Notes: generated by a model from the sequence alone, not told the origin. 64,000 nt of DNA from Paenibacillus sp. EZ-K15 (GCF_002573715.1 NZ_PDHM01000017.1:607499-671498), one strand, 5' to 3'. Counted from the stretch's first letter, positions 26,515 to 35,224 are shown. Numbers and translations: made by a program.

Positions 26515-27330
26515 CTAGAAGAAGCCCTTATAGGTCTCTCTCCAGCTCAGCAGCCTGGACTCCAGCAGACGCACCACGGAATCGGACAGCTTGCCCACGA
26601 TCGCGAAAATAATAATGCCTACAAACACGATATCCGTCTGCGAATAGGCTCTGGCGTCTTGAATCATATAGCCAATGCCCGCGCTGGTCCCCATCATCTC
26701 CGCGACGACCAGAACAAGCCAGGAGACGCCGAGCGACAGGCGGATGCCAAGCAAAATGTTCGGCAAGGCGGCCGGTACGATCAATCGGATCAGCAGCTGC
26801 GGCTTGGAATATTGAAAGATCCTTGATACTTCATACAGCTTCGTATCCACGTTTCGAATGCCGAGGAAGGTGTTCACATACATCGGGAAGAAAGCCCCCA
26901 GGGAAATCATCAGAATTTTTGAGAATTCCCCGATGCCGAACCAGAGAATAAACAGCGGAATCAGCGATAAGAGCGGTACGGTACGCAGCATTTGCAATGA
27001 GGGATCCAGCGTTCGCTCCGCCATTTTGCCTAGACCCGTGGACACCCCCAAGGCAAGACCGGTCAAACCGCCCAGTAAAAAGCCCGAGAGCGCTCGAAGG
27101 ATGCTGATCCGAAAATGCTCCCACAGTTCACCGCTGGCCCCCAAACTCGCGAATTGCTTGGCAATCGTTAGCGGCGTAGGCAGCAGGGTTGCTGAAATCC
27201 ATCCGAAACCACCCGCTGCCTGCCATAAAGCCAGAATCGCGATAGGCACAAGCCAGGCATGAAGCGGCCTTGGTATGACCTTCAACCAATCCTTCTCCGT
27301 AAATTCACGGGTGGCACTTGGACTTTTCAT
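26515..27330 (-). CDS. ABC permease, sulfonate/nitrate/taurine type (second)
   Basis: 271 residues with six membrane helices and the SsuC/TauC loop EVSRIFQYSKPQLLIRLIVPAALP. Its ATG overlaps the stop of the preceding permease (ATGA), so the two are coupled and probably form a heterodimer. The sequence is about half identical to its neighbour, indicating an old tandem duplication. Confidence 0.92.
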   Translation of the reverse strand: MKSPSATREFTEKDWLKVIPRPLHAWLVPIAILALWQAAGGFGWISATLLPTPLTIAKQFASLGASGELWEHFRISILRALSGFLLGGLTGLALGVSTGLGKMAERTLDPSLQMLRTVPLLSLIPLFILWFGIGEFSKILMISLGAFFPMYVNTFLGIRNVDTKLYEVSRIFQYSKPQLLIRLIVPAALPNILLGIRLSLGVSWLVLVVAEMMGTSAGIGYMIQDARAYSQTDIVFVGIIIFAIVGKLSDSVVRLLESRLLSWRETYKGFF

Positions 27331-28187
27331 GACTTGTCATCCCCCTTGTAGCTGTTCTGCCAACGCAGCAGTCTGCCTTCGAGCCGTTTAACCAGCGTAT
27401 CCGAGAGCTTTCCGACGAGTGCAAAGACCATAATTCCGACGAAGACGACGGTGGTCCACGAGAAGGATCGCGCGTCATTGATGATATACCCGATGCCGGA
27501 GCTTGCGCCCATCAGCTCCGCCACTACAAGTCCAAGCCATGCAACGCCGATAGAGAGACGGATGCCAAGGAAAATATGGGGCAGCGCGGCGGGAACGATC
27601 AGCCTGCGAATCTGGTCCCAGCGGCTGAACTGCAGAACGCGTGCTACGTCAAACAGCCTGTTGTCCACGGACCGGATGCCGAGGAAGGTGTTCACGTAAA
27701 GCGGAAAGAACGAGCCTTTGGCAATAAGAAGTATTTTCGAGGTTTCCCCAAAACCGAACCAAAGGATGAATAGCGGGGCGATCGCCAGATGGGGAAGCGT
27801 CCGCAGCATTTGCAAGGAAGGATCGACAAGCCGTTCGGCTTTGTACGAAAATCCTACCCATATGCCCGCGGCCAAACCCAGGCTGCCGCCAAGCAGGAAT
27901 CCGAGCAGTGCTCGCCAGGATGATATGCCAAGATGCCTGATCAGCTCGCCTGTGCTTGTTAGATGAACGAACTCATTCCAGATGCTGAGCGGAGTCGGAA
28001 GCAGAATCGGGTTGAGCCAGCCCAGAGCTCCCGCGGTCTGCCATGCGATGATAATAGAGAGCGGAACAAGCCAGCCGATCAGTGCGTTTGTAAGCTTTAG
28101 CCGGAACCTGCGTTTTAGCCGATTTTGACTTCGAATGGACTCGGCGGGCACAACCACGGCCCCTTTGCTGATCCCTTCTTGGAGCAT
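27327..28187 (-). CDS. ABC permease, sulfonate/nitrate/taurine type (first)
   Basis: 286 residues; same SsuC family as the next gene, with loop DVARVLQFSRWDQIRRLIVP. The start ATG 28187 has AAGGGGG 9 bases upstream. It has a longer basic N-terminus (RLKRRFRLK) than its partner. Confidence 0.92.
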   Translation of the reverse strand: MLQEGISKGAVVVPAESIRSQNRLKRRFRLKLTNALIGWLVPLSIIIAWQTAGALGWLNPILLPTPLSIWNEFVHLTSTGELIRHLGISSWRALLGFLLGGSLGLAAGIWVGFSYKAERLVDPSLQMLRTLPHLAIAPLFILWFGFGETSKILLIAKGSFFPLYVNTFLGIRSVDNRLFDVARVLQFSRWDQIRRLIVPAALPHIFLGIRLSIGVAWLGLVVAELMGASSGIGYIINDARSFSWTTVVFVGIMVFALVGKLSDTLVKRLEGRLLRWQNSYKGDDKS

Positions 28188-28224
28188 ATACGATTACCCC
28201 CTTTCCGATTCAGATGATTTGCAC

Positions 28225-29244
28225 TTATTTAGACGCAGCCTCAATGTACTGATTATCAAACACGTCTTTAACCTGGATTTTTTTGCGGATTGTTTTCTGC
28301 TCGAATTGGAAATCGGCCGTTTTCTGCTGTTCGGCAATAATGGCATCCGTCACCGGAATGTTGATCGACCTCGAACGGTCAAAGATGCCTTGAATGACTT
28401 CCTGTGGAATGCCGCGCTCATCGGCATACCGCTTTAGCGCCTCGGCCTCGTTCTCTTTCTCCCAAGCGAGCGTTTTGTTCAGCACTGTAAGATAGAGCGT
28501 GACCAAATCCGGATATTGATCGGCAAAATCCTTCCGCACGATATTGAACGATGGTGACAGAACGCCAAGCTGCTCGCCGTCCGCCAGCACTTTGCCTTTG
28601 CCTGTCAGCGTGTTCAAGGTGATATACGGATCCCAGGTTGCCCATGCATCGACGCTGCCCGATTCGAATGCGGGCTGGGCTTCGTCGGGCTGAAGCTGGA
28701 TGATTTCAATATCGGACACCTTGACTCCTTGATCCACCAATCCCCGGTACAGGAAGTTAAAGGCGTTGCTCCCTTTGGTCACCGCTACCTTCTTGCCCTT
28801 CAAATCACTCAAGGTCTGCGCGGTACTGCCCGGCGGCACGATGATAGCCACATTCTTCTGACCGTGCAGGCTCTGGGAAATGACCTTAAACTGGATATCT
28901 GCTGCCTGGGCAGCGATAATCGGCATATTGCCGAGCCCCGCAAAATCCAGGCGCTTCGAAGCCATCGCTTCGGTCATCGGGGGGCCGCTCTGAAACTCCG
29001 ACCACTCCACCTTGACGCCCAACTTGCCAAACTCCTCCTCAAACCACTTCTCTTCGCGGGCCTTGCCAAACAAACCGCCGCTGCCCTGTACCCCGAGTCT
29101 TACGGTCAGATCTTTGTATTTGCCGTCCGCTCCTTTCTCTACAGCGCTAACCTTGGGCTGGCTGTTTGCGCCCGCGCAGCCGGATGCCAAGACAGACATG
29201 ATGAGGAATACCATAATGACTACACTTTTTTTCTTCAGTTTCAT
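28225..29244 (-). CDS. ABC substrate-binding lipoprotein, aliphatic sulfonate (SsuA) type
   Basis: 339 residues. The signal peptide has lipobox LASGC, so the mature protein is lipid-anchored. The body matches SsuA/NMT1-like proteins: LRVGVQ-like TVRLGVQGSGG at the start, KRLDFAGLGNMPIIAAQA, LKGKKVAVTKGSNAFNFL and VDAWATWDPYI. It delivers an organosulfur (or similar) ligand to the two permeases. The ATG at 29244 is preferred over a TTG two codons upstream. Confidence 0.92.
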   Translation of the reverse strand: MKLKKKSVVIMVFLIMSVLASGCAGANSQPKVSAVEKGADGKYKDLTVRLGVQGSGGLFGKAREEKWFEEEFGKLGVKVEWSEFQSGPPMTEAMASKRLDFAGLGNMPIIAAQAADIQFKVISQSLHGQKNVAIIVPPGSTAQTLSDLKGKKVAVTKGSNAFNFLYRGLVDQGVKVSDIEIIQLQPDEAQPAFESGSVDAWATWDPYITLNTLTGKGKVLADGEQLGVLSPSFNIVRKDFADQYPDLVTLYLTVLNKTLAWEKENEAEALKRYADERGIPQEVIQGIFDRSRSINIPVTDAIIAEQQKTADFQFEQKTIRKKIQVKDVFDNQYIEAASK

Positions 29245-29313
29245 GCTCAAACTCTCTCCCCTGTTTTCTATCGTTCATCTATCCTGCTAGACGTTCAGCA
29301 TCATCCTGCGTGT

Positions 29314-30090
29314 TTAAATGCCCGCACCGGTATCAAACTCCGGTTCTTCCACTTTCTCAAACTCGCGCAGTACTTTGGTCCGCAGCTCCTGAAAGGAGGA
29401 GCCGGTCCGTTTGCGAGGGAACGGCAGATCAATCGGCAGAATGGAACGGATGTGGCCCGGTCTCGGGTTCATAATAACAACACGCTCGCCGAGGAACACG
29501 GCTTCATCCAGATCGTGGGTGACAAAGAGCATGGTCGTGCGGTTATTTTGCCAAATATCGAGCAGCACCTCTTGCATATGGGAACGCGTAAATGCATCCA
29601 ACGCGCCAAACGGCTCATCCAGCAGCAGCACGTCCGGATTCCGCAGCAGCGCCCGGGCGATTGCTACCCGCTGAGCCATCCCCCCTGACAGCTCCCTGGG
29701 ATATGCTTTCTCGAAGCCTTTGAGCCGTACCAGCTCGATGAACTCATCCACCTTCTTGCGGATGTCCTTCTGCTTCAGCGACAAATTACCTGCGATATTC
29801 TTCTCCACGGTCAGCCATGGAAACAACCGCGGCTCTTGAAAGATAAACCCTTTCTCGATGCTTGGGCCGGATATCGGCTTGTCATTCAACAAGACATTCC
29901 CTTCGTACGATGTGTCCAGACCGGCAACGATTTTCAGCAGGGTGCTCTTGCCGCAGCCGCTCGGTCCGATTAACGTAATGAATTCTCCCTTTCGAACCCG
30001 CAAATCAATGCCTTTCAGCGCGGTAACATTCCCCGTCGGGGCTTGAAAAATTTTATTTACCTGTTGAATAATCAAGGTGTCTGCTGACAT
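29314..30090 (-). CDS. ABC ATP-binding protein, sulfonate (SsuB) type
   Basis: About 258 residues. Walker A is [10 protein letters not shown]-loop FQEPRLFPW, signature LSGGMAQR, Walker [13 protein letters not shown] and switch His in FVTHD: all intact. It is the first gene of the operon ATPase-binding protein-permease-permease-monooxygenase. The ATG at 30090 has GGTGA 5 bases upstream; an upstream ATG at 30102 abuts a TATAAT and is less likely. Confidence 0.93.
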   Translation of the reverse strand: MSADTLIIQQVNKIFQAPTGNVTALKGIDLRVRKGEFITLIGPSGCGKSTLLKIVAGLDTSYEGNVLLNDKPISGPSIEKGFIFQEPRLFPWLTVEKNIAGNLSLKQKDIRKKVDEFIELVRLKGFEKAYPRELSGGMAQRVAIARALLRNPDVLLLDEPFGALDAFTRSHMQEVLLDIWQNNRTTMLFVTHDLDEAVFLGERVVIMNPRPGHIRSILPIDLPFPRKRTGSSFQELRTKVLREFEKVEEPEFDTGAGI

Positions 30091-30161
30091 TCGTTTCACC
30101 ATCCCATATTATAATTATTCACACCTGTTTACTTGGTTATAGAGACAACAAAACCCACTAA

Positions 30162-30256
30162 CGACGTACTTTCTCAGAAGACAGACCGCATATAGCGGAA
30201 GTTCTTTCTTGCAAGATAAGGATGATAAACCTCTGAAGTTTATGCTTTCTTATCTC
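30162..30256. repeat. Dispersed 95-bp repeat, copy B
   Basis: Second copy of the repeat at 2146-2239, same orientation. It starts directly after a terminator poly-T when read on the minus strand. Its outer arms GATAAGgatgATAAAC and GTTTATgcttTCTTATC pair better than in copy A. Confidence 0.8.
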
Positions 30257-30360
30257 ATAAAAAAAGAGATATAGCGCTTGTCTAAGTACGTCCATCCATC
30301 ATCGTACTTATTCATATGCGCGATATCTCCAGTTATCCGGTCGATTATCTCGTGATTCAT
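30250..30360 (-). CDS. Possible 36-codon leader ORF of the sulfonate operon
   Basis: ATG at 30360 lies about 7 bases after the predicted transcription start and runs 36 codons (MNHEIIDRITGDIAH...), reading straight through the terminator hairpin and ending in the adjacent repeat. There is no Shine-Dalgarno site, so translation is doubtful. Listed because its overlap with the hairpin would allow translation-dependent attenuation. Confidence 0.25.
   Translation of the reverse strand: MNHEIIDRITGDIAHMNKYDDGWTYLDKRYISFFMR
30258..30331 (-). terminator. Terminator-like hairpin in the sulfonate operon leader
   Basis: On the minus strand GGAGATAT.GCGC pairs with GCGC.ATATCTC, with an inner AAGTACG/CGTACTT helix, followed by seven T residues. 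It lies between a good promoter and the first gene of the operon, so it would stop most transcripts unless antagonised. Confidence 0.75.
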
Positions 30361-30373
30361 TTGATATGCCGTT

Positions 30374-30402
30374 ATATTACAACCACTGGTAAAGGTTGTC
30401 AA
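30374..30402 (-). promoter_or_regulatory. Sigma-A promoter of the sulfonate operon leader
   Basis: TTGACA, exactly 17 bases, TAATAT on the minus strand; transcription start expected near 30367. Confidence 0.75.
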
Positions 30403-30580
30403 ACCTTTTTTTCATTCCGCGCCCAAGTCATATATGTCAGAATATAGTCCTTACAGGCAATGGACAAAAGATGCCCAATAATGCGACAATATAATCTGCA
30501 TGTCATATATTATATTGTAAGATTTTTGCACCACTAAACGCGAAGAAGCAACATTGCATTTATAGGAAGGGAACGAAAGC

Positions 30581-31153
30581 ATGGCTCAATTATTTTTCAA
30601 ATACGGCTCCATGAACAGTGGTAAATCCATCGAAATTTTGAAAGTTGCCCATAACTACGAAGAACAGAACAAACCGGTGCTTCTCTTTACGTCCGCTCTT
30701 GATGACCGGGATGCCGTTGGGTATGTATCCTCACGAATCGGCCTTCGCCGAGAAGCGATACCTGTAACCGATACGACCGACATCTATGGGATTGTGAAGG
30801 ATCATCAGCCTAAGCCTTACTGCGTTCTTGTTGATGAATGCCAGTTCCTGTCCAAGGACAGCATCCTGCAGCTAGTACGGATTGTAGATGAGCTTAATGT
30901 GCCTGTCATGGGCTTCGGGTTGAAGAATGATTTCCGGAACGAGCTGTTTGAAGGCAGCCGCTGGATGCTGATTTACGCTGATAAAATCGAGGAAATGAAG
31001 ACGATCTGCTGGTTCTGCGAGCGCAAAGCGATCATGAACCTTCGCGTCATTGACGGTAAGCCCGTGTATGCCGGCGAGCAGATCCTGATTGGTGGGAATG
31101 ATACCTACTTCCCTGTTTGCCGCAAATGTCATACCAATCCCCCTTTATCTTAG
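30581..31153 (+). CDS. tdk: Thymidine kinase
   Basis: 190 residues. P-loop GSMNSGKS, Walker B-like VLVDECQFL, the GFGLKNDFR lasso region and two CxxC zinc-knuckle pairs ([13 protein letters not shown]) define type II thymidine kinase. It phosphorylates thymidine with ATP for DNA precursor salvage. The start ATG follows AGGAAGGGAACG. A 70-residue conserved-looking small gene follows 50 bases later. Confidence 0.97.
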   Translation: MAQLFFKYGSMNSGKSIEILKVAHNYEEQNKPVLLFTSALDDRDAVGYVSSRIGLRREAIPVTDTTDIYGIVKDHQPKPYCVLVDECQFLSKDSILQLVRIVDELNVPVMGFGLKNDFRNELFEGSRWMLIYADKIEEMKTICWFCERKAIMNLRVIDGKPVYAGEQILIGGNDTYFPVCRKCHTNPPLS

Positions 31154-31203
31154 GACGTTTTCACGAACAATCCACCATTCAAACGTAAGGAGTAGGATGA
31201 TCC

Positions 31204-31416
31204 ATGCCGATAGTCAGACCGCTATTAACCGACCAGGACTTTCAGGAAGTTATGGAGCAGCAGATCCGTATACGCATCTTCAAGGATAATCATCTGATTG
31301 ATTCCGGCAGTCTCCTCATCCGCTTCACTGACGAAACCGTCATTACACAATCCAGCGTCAGTTCGCTCGGCTATCATAAGCGGGATGAATGCGAATTTTT
31401 TGAAGTACGAAAATGA
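31204..31416 (+). CDS. Hypothetical protein, 70 residues
   Basis: Starts MPIVRPLLTDQDFQEVMEQQ after AAGGAG (about 12 bases). It is soluble, mixed alpha/beta in appearance, with no signal peptide or membrane segment, and ends FFEVRK. It is downstream of tdk on the same strand and ahead of a terminator, so probably co-transcribed. I do not recognise a family. Confidence 0.65.
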   Translation: MPIVRPLLTDQDFQEVMEQQIRIRIFKDNHLIDSGSLLIRFTDETVITQSSVSSLGYHKRDECEFFEVRK

Positions 31417-31428
31417 GAAATGATAGAT

Positions 31429-31499
31429 GGATTGCCTGAGTGCTTTCATGATAGACCTCTTCTACGAAGATCTGTCAGAGCCTCGGGCAATCCTTCTTT
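31429..31499 (+). terminator. Terminator of the tdk unit
   Basis: GGATTGCCTGAG pairs with CTCGGGCAATCC around a 41-base loop and is followed by TTCTTTA. Confidence 0.7.
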
Positions 31500-31530
31500 A
31501 TCTCAGGGATAGATCGCATATAGCGGCCAC

Positions 31531-31576
31531 AAAAAACAGCGGCCTTCTGCAGAACGATCTGCAAAAAACCGCTGTT
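31531..31576 (-). terminator. Terminator of the YitT-family gene
   Basis: Minus-strand AACAGCGG pairs with CCGCTGTT, with an inner TGCAGA/TCTGCA helix, followed by T residues. Confidence 0.8.
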
Positions 31577-31616
31577 CGTTAATCAACCTATTACACTAAA
31601 AGCGTACGCTTGTACC

Positions 31617-32483
31617 CTAGTGAATATCAGACTTCGCCATGCTCCCGCCCAGCACATCCGCGACATTTTGAATCGAAATAAATGCGTTCTTATCAATTTC
31701 CTGCACAACCGTCTTCAACTTCGCAATTTCCAGCCGGGTAATGACGCAATAAATCATCTGCGTATCCTCTTTGGAATACCCGCCCTTGGCATAGATCATG
31801 GTCGTGCTGCGGCCCAGACGCTGCATGATAGCATTTGAAATTTCTTCGTATTCATTGGATATAATCGTAACGGATTTGGACTCGTCCAAGCCCTCTACCA
31901 CTATATCCATCACTTTTGCCGCTATGTAGTATGAGAAGATCGAATACATGGCCGAATCTGCACCAAATACAAACCCTGCCGTAATAAAAATAAACACGTT
32001 GATAATCATGATGATTTGTCCGACCGGCATCCGCAGCTTTTTGGACAGCAGGATAGCAACGATCTCCGTACCGTCGAGCGCTCCGCCATAACGGATGACA
32101 AGACCTACCCCCAGCCCCAGAACCAAACCACCGAACAGCACCGCTAAAATTTTCTCGTTCGTAAACGGGTCTACATGATGCAGGAAGGTTGTCGCCACCG
32201 ACAATACCACAATCCCGTATAATGTGGAAAATGCGAACGTTTTACCGATCTGCTTGTAACCGATGAACAGAAACGGTAAGTTGATAATAAATAGGAACAC
32301 ACCCAGATTGATGGGCGTAATCGATGATAATACGATGGAAATACCAGTAATACCACCGTCGATAATTTCGTTGGGCACCAGGAATATTTCAAGCGCCACG
32401 GCCATCAGAATTGCACCGATGGTGATAAAGATGAACCGTTTCAGAATTTCGCCGACTGTCAGATTTTTGTGTTTTTTGACCAT
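31617..32483 (-). CDS. YitT-family membrane protein (DUF161/DUF2179)
   Basis: 288 residues: five to six membrane helices in the N-terminal two thirds, with IDGGITGISIVLSS and RYGGALDGTEIVAILLSKK, then a soluble DUF2179 domain (VTIISNEYEEISNAIMQRL, GGYSKEDTQMIYCVITR). The function of the YitT family is not established. The ATG has AAAGGAG 6 bases upstream. It lies downstream of a TetR gene, with overlapping palindromes at its promoter. Confidence 0.92.
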   Translation of the reverse strand: MVKKHKNLTVGEILKRFIFITIGAILMAVALEIFLVPNEIIDGGITGISIVLSSITPINLGVFLFIINLPFLFIGYKQIGKTFAFSTLYGIVVLSVATTFLHHVDPFTNEKILAVLFGGLVLGLGVGLVIRYGGALDGTEIVAILLSKKLRMPVGQIIMIINVFIFITAGFVFGADSAMYSIFSYYIAAKVMDIVVEGLDESKSVTIISNEYEEISNAIMQRLGRSTTMIYAKGGYSKEDTQMIYCVITRLEIAKLKTVVQEIDKNAFISIQNVADVLGGSMAKSDIH

Positions 32484-32533
32484 GCCATTCTCCTTTTGTA
32501 TCTTTTTTCACACGAAGTGCCTGTCGAAGAACC

Positions 32534-32563
32534 ATTGTATTAAAAAAAGGAATGACATGTCAA
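32534..32563 (-). promoter_or_regulatory. Promoter of the YitT-family gene
   Basis: TTGACA, 18 bases, TACAAT on the minus strand. The -35 is part of overlapping palindromes at 32553-32571. Confidence 0.7.
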
Positions 32564-32571
32564 TGTTGACA
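32553..32571. promoter_or_regulatory. Overlapping palindromes, possible TetR operator
   Basis: TGACATGTCA (32553-32562) and TGTCAA-tg-TTGACA (32558-32571) share a half-site and cover the -35 of the YitT-family promoter. The neighbouring TetR protein is the obvious candidate binder; this is inference. Confidence 0.5.
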
Positions 32572-32591
32572 CGCAAAGTAACATGGGTCTT

Positions 32592-33200
32592 TTAGGCCAT
32601 TGTATCGTCATCCAGACATAAGGAACGCAGATGCTGATCGATAATCCTCTCGATCTTTTCTGTGGCGAGCTGCTGCGGCCTCATGATATGATGAATCGCT
32701 AACCCATCCACCAATGCGTATATTCGCTCCTTCTCATATTCAAGATCCAGCTCCGGTTTAGCCAGCTTATGGGCAACCAGGGTATCCACCACATAATGGC
32801 ACGCCTTGGTTAAACCATCGTACATATGATCGGTCATTATTCTTAACTCGGGATAGACTAGCGCTTTGGCAACAAACGACATCCACACCTCCATTTCCAT
32901 CGTCCTATCCTCATCCATCGGCAGAAATTGCATCAACACTTTCTTTACATCCTCAAGGACGGGTCCGTTTAAGGCTAGAGAAGAAAAACGTTCTTCAATC
33001 CGTTCGATAATCAGGTTCATACAGAAAGCTAACAGCTCAGCCTGGCTGGTAAAATAGTGCCTCAACGAACCTACGGATAAACCCGCCTCTTCCGCGATAT
33101 TACGTACCGTCGCTTTTTCGAGTCCACCCCTCTGAATCACCCGCAGGGCAGCCTCAGCGACCCATTGTCTTTGTTTATCATGATCTACGATTTTCGGCAT
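32592..33200 (-). CDS. TetR-family transcriptional regulator (BetI-like)
   Basis: 202 residues. The N-terminal helix-turn-helix is plain: VAEAALRVIQRGGLEKATVR, NIAEEAGLSVGSLRHYFTSQ, as in BetI/TetR_C_6 regulators. The ligand-binding C-terminal half is unassigned. The ATG at 33200 is only 6 bases after TATAAT of a TTGTAT-18-TATAAT promoter, and there is no Shine-Dalgarno, so the mRNA is probably leaderless. Confidence 0.9.
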   Translation of the reverse strand: MPKIVDHDKQRQWVAEAALRVIQRGGLEKATVRNIAEEAGLSVGSLRHYFTSQAELLAFCMNLIIERIEERFSSLALNGPVLEDVKKVLMQFLPMDEDRTMEMEVWMSFVAKALVYPELRIMTDHMYDGLTKACHYVVDTLVAHKLAKPELDLEYEKERIYALVDGLAIHHIMRPQQLATEKIERIIDQHLRSLCLDDDTMA

Positions 33201-33206
33201 AACCCC

Positions 33207-33236
33207 ATTATACACTTCCTGTTTTTTTTAATACAA
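33207..33236 (-). promoter_or_regulatory. Promoter giving a leaderless TetR mRNA
   Basis: TTGTAT, 18 bases, TATAAT on the minus strand; the start codon begins 6 bases after the -10, where transcription should start. Confidence 0.65.
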
Positions 33237-33404
33237 CGTACGATAAACAACATTTCAGTTTCCTCGGTTTGCTTCTACGATGCCTACCCTCGTAAAAATA
33301 GGTTCTCTTTATGGAACACCTTGGTAGAACCAATACTATATATATTAATGTCAAAAAGAATAGTGAACACGCGCAGCGTGTTTTAGAAGAGGAGCGAGTT
33401 TGCC

Positions 33405-34376
33405 ATTCGCACATTAACTGAATCGAAGGCTAGGCATGGTGTCTCTCGGGCATTCCGTGATCGGGAGGGCCGTTTAAACCTGTTCTGGCGTGTCGTCCTT
33501 GGGTGGCTGGCTTTTGTAACAGGGCTCGGACTAGCTGTTGTGATAGCCACGACAGCGAGTTCCTACGAGATCCCCACGCTCGGGCTGCAAATCCTCCTGG
33601 CAGTCGTAACGACAAGTGTATCCGTACCGCTGATTTATCTGCTTAGGCGTTATGTCGACCAGCGTCCCTGGAGCGGACTTGGTCTTAGCTCTCCTCCTTC
33701 CGGTTTTCGTTATTTCCTTCTCGGCATTGGTCTCCTTGCCCTGGTCACAACAGCAGCCTTGCTGATTGGCAGTGCCGCCGGGTGGCTCCGAATCGTGGCA
33801 TTCCACTTCCCTGTTGCTACGATGCTCGTTATCCTCATCAACGTTCCCATTGCTTTTTTCTATGAAGCCTTTCCTGAAGAATTAACCTTCCGCGGTTATG
33901 TGTTTCGAAACCTGAACACCCGTTTTCCGCGCTGGCTTGCGCTGATCCTTCAGGTTGTGTTATTCGTACTTGCACCTATCGCCGTAACGGGATTCATGAT
34001 AGCCATAGGAATAGGTACATGGGATCTGATTACGGTGGAGTATATCATCAATTTAATTGCATTTGGTACGGTATTGCAGCTGTGCCGTATCGTATCCAAC
34101 AATCTATGGATGAATATTGGCTTTCACCTGGCCTGGCTGGAGATGGTCCGGTATGTCGTGGTGCCTTCGAATTATGCACTCATCGAGATTGAATACCTTT
34201 CTATATGGGGCAATTATATGGTCACGATCGGTTCGGTCATCATCGGAATTATTCTCTTGGTCGTGTGGTCACTGCGGAGCAAGAATCGAATCGATTGGAA
34301 TGGGGTCGAGCCGGATCTTCCTCCGAATTCATATCCAGAAACCAAGAAAGCTGCGTTGCCCACCCATTCTGGATAA
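33405..34376 (+). CDS. CPBP-family intramembrane metalloprotease, apparent ATT start
   Basis: A protein of about 323 residues with seven to eight membrane segments. The CPBP (Abi/CAAX protease) motifs are EELTFRG (EExxxR) and, later, FHLAW. The family processes prenylated or peptide substrates in the membrane, and some members confer bacteriocin immunity. Conserved-looking sequence (LNLFWRVVLGWLAF) extends upstream of the first GTG (33540) and no ATG, GTG or TTG exists in frame. AGAAGAGGAG at 33385-33394 points to ATT at 33405, ten bases on. The alternative is a shorter protein from 33540 lacking helix 1, or a sequence error. Confidence 0.75.
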   Translation: MRTLTESKARHGVSRAFRDREGRLNLFWRVVLGWLAFVTGLGLAVVIATTASSYEIPTLGLQILLAVVTTSVSVPLIYLLRRYVDQRPWSGLGLSSPPSGFRYFLLGIGLLALVTTAALLIGSAAGWLRIVAFHFPVATMLVILINVPIAFFYEAFPEELTFRGYVFRNLNTRFPRWLALILQVVLFVLAPIAVTGFMIAIGIGTWDLITVEYIINLIAFGTVLQLCRIVSNNLWMNIGFHLAWLEMVRYVVVPSNYALIEIEYLSIWGNYMVTIGSVIIGIILLVVWSLRSKNRIDWNGVEPDLPPNSYPETKKAALPTHSG

Positions 34377-34391
34377 CAACCGTTAACGGTT

Positions 34392-34436
34392 AAAGCTCAA
34401 ACTCACCGCTGCTTACGGGGAGTTTGAGCTTTATTT
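34392..34436 (+). terminator. Terminator of the CPBP protease gene
   Basis: AAAGCTCAAACTC pairs with GAGTTTGAGCTTT (13 bp), followed by ATTTG. Confidence 0.85.
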
Positions 34437-34564
34437 GTGTTCATCCATCCGGTCCAATACCTGCAATTTATAATATTGGTTTCCGTTATGCTATAATATA
34501 TTCCATCCGAGATCGACCAGAAAATACATAATTTTACCCTAGGCAGGGAGAGGACTTACTCATC

Positions 34565-35218
34565 ATGTTGGAATGGCTTCAGAATTTATGGACCCATATA
34601 AAGGAAATTGACATGGATCAAGTACAGGGATGGCTTGAGCAGTATTCACAGCTAGGTCCCATTCCGGGTATTTTGCTTCCATTTATAGAGGCGTTTCTGC
34701 CCATACTGCCCCTTATCGTCCTTGTAATGGGGAACTCCGCTGCCTACGGTTTATGGTGGGGATTCTTACTGTCCTGGATCGGCGTTTGCCTTGGATCTAT
34801 TACCGTGTTTTGGATCGTTCGCAAGCTGGGCGGCAAGCTGGGATTGCTTATTCAAAAAAGAATGCCGGGATCCCAGCGTTTTTTCCATTGGATCGAAGAA
34901 AAAGGCTTTACGCCGATCTTCATCCTGTACTGCTTCCCCTTCACACCTTCCTCGCTGATCAATATTGCATCCGGCATCAGTACGGTATCGGCAACGACAT
35001 TTACGATAGCCGTTATGGCGGGTAAATCCGTAATGATCTTCATGGTCGCTTTTATCGGACATGACTGGCAAGCGTTTATAACACAGCCCTGGCGTATTCT
35101 AATCGCAGTTCTTGTCCTATGGCTGCTGTGGTTAACCGGCAAAAAGATGGAAAAACGTTACCATCATGAAGATCAGCCGGGAAGTATCGTGATAAGCAAC
35201 AAAAAGACAAAGCGTTAA
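34565..35218 (+). CDS. VTT-domain membrane protein (TVP38/TMEM64-like)
   Basis: 217 residues with an N-terminal amphipathic stretch, then the VTT/SNARE-associated domain: FIEAFLPILPLIVLVMGN, the re-entrant loop, GSQRFFHWIEEKGF, and FPFTPSSLINIASG. The family overlaps the DedA superfamily, implicated in phospholipid or undecaprenyl-phosphate translocation. The C-terminus is basic (KKTKR). The start ATG follows GGGAGAGG by 11 bases. Transcribed alone. Confidence 0.9.
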   Translation: MLEWLQNLWTHIKEIDMDQVQGWLEQYSQLGPIPGILLPFIEAFLPILPLIVLVMGNSAAYGLWWGFLLSWIGVCLGSITVFWIVRKLGGKLGLLIQKRMPGSQRFFHWIEEKGFTPIFILYCFPFTPSSLINIASGISTVSATTFTIAVMAGKSVMIFMVAFIGHDWQAFITQPWRILIAVLVLWLLWLTGKKMEKRYHHEDQPGSIVISNKKTKR

Positions 35219-35224
35219 ATCCAT

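Larger units (their letters stand above)
30091..30580. other. Divergent regulatory region: sulfonate operon leader and tdk promoter
   Basis: 490 bases without a conventional gene. It contains a minus-strand promoter (30374-30402), a terminator-like hairpin (30258-30331), the second copy of the 95-bp repeat (30162-30256), a TATAAT next to the ATPase gene, and an AT-rich stretch with TATAAT near 30488 that may serve tdk. Confidence 0.6.

Noticed and set aside
28729-29688. 319-codon plus-strand frame across the sulfonate genes
   Set aside because: Covers two well-defined minus-strand genes and their spacer; no start signals.
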